From the NCBI GenBank assembly GCA_036008685.1, contig DASYNF010000033.1, positions 4,724 through 68,723 on the forward strand: a stretch of DNA of 64,000 bases, written 5' to 3'. Positions 64,000-64,000 of this stretch are shown in pieces. The DNA is from Actinomadura_C sp036008685 (GTDB taxonomy: Bacteria > Actinomycetota > Actinomycetes > Streptosporangiales > Streptosporangiaceae). Every line of letters starts with the position of its first letter. Positions within the stretch are counted from its first letter, which is position 1. Under the pieces are notes generated by a model, which did not search any database, had not been told where the DNA came from, and saw nothing but the letters and a program-made list of their open reading frames with translations. The position numbers were made by a program, and so were the translations under genes.

Positions 64000-64000
64000 T

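Noticed and set aside
63928..64000. tRNA-Arg as an attachment site of an integrated element
   Set aside because: No integrase or second copy of the tRNA end in the window.

Overview
The window is a contiguous piece of a very GC-rich chromosome. Third codon positions are almost all G or C, GTG and TTG starts are common, and many junctions are 4-nt ATGA or GTGA overlaps. The gene families (a conservon cvnABCD plus P450 block, a SpoIIE phosphatase with a C-terminal anti-sigma-type ATPase, a DUF574 methyltransferase, a membrane Ser/Thr kinase, a STAS antagonist) are those of mycelial Actinomycetota. A Streptosporangiales-like host is my best guess; this is inference. I see no prophage, transposase, integrase or CRISPR array.

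Layout. 1-5 kb: 3' part of a thiamine-diphosphate enzyme, a convergent metallo-beta-lactamase/SCP2-like/Rieske fusion, and a divergent soluble histidine kinase and LuxR-type response regulator. 5-17 kb: an exopolysaccharide locus on the minus strand. From its promoter side it runs polysaccharide co-polymerase, PLP aminotransferase, nucleotide-sugar dehydratase, glycosyltransferase, Wzy-like polymerase, Wzx-like flippase, an extracytoplasmic glycosidase-like protein and a polyprenyl-phosphate sugar transferase, followed by a second secreted glycosidase-like protein. A LuxR-type regulator sits just upstream and galE is divergent from it. 18-26 kb: methyltransferase, GAF/SpoIIE/ATPase regulator, small coiled-coil protein, secreted C39 peptidase, class II aldolase, bifunctional penicillin-binding protein. 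26-30 kb: a conservon whose P450 lacks the K-helix ExxR arginine. 30-35 kb: DUF574 methyltransferase, Ser/Thr kinase, AbrB-type membrane protein.

35-43 kb is an aerobic benzoyl-CoA epoxidation (box) cluster: boxC, boxB, benzoate-CoA ligase, a PaaY-like hexapeptide protein and an amidohydrolase in one minus-strand unit, ending at a 15-bp perfect hairpin. A PaaX-type regulator and a hotdog thioesterase are divergent. No boxA reductase and no semialdehyde dehydrogenase are present here. 43-54 kb: DUF4396 protein, peptide-binding protein, LVIVD protein, a broken DUF4253 gene, two tandem Tat-type polysaccharide deacetylases, GntR regulator, a coupled membrane pair with DUF421, a methyltransferase and a hemerythrin whose tail is coded by a 15-bp minisatellite. 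53-64 kb: a canonical P450, a large secreted surface protein, a COG4705 membrane protein, an oxidoreductase-ferredoxin fusion paired with a fatty-acid desaturase, STAS protein, cysteine hydrolase and tRNA-Arg(CCG).

Working together: the 6-16 kb genes can account for synthesis of a lipid-linked repeat unit with an aminodeoxy sugar, its flipping and its polymerisation. The box genes can activate benzoate and cleave its ring. The reductase/ferredoxin protein can feed electrons to the desaturase. The cvn genes form a small-GTPase signalling complex with a P450. Several strong intergenic hairpins mark transcription unit ends.
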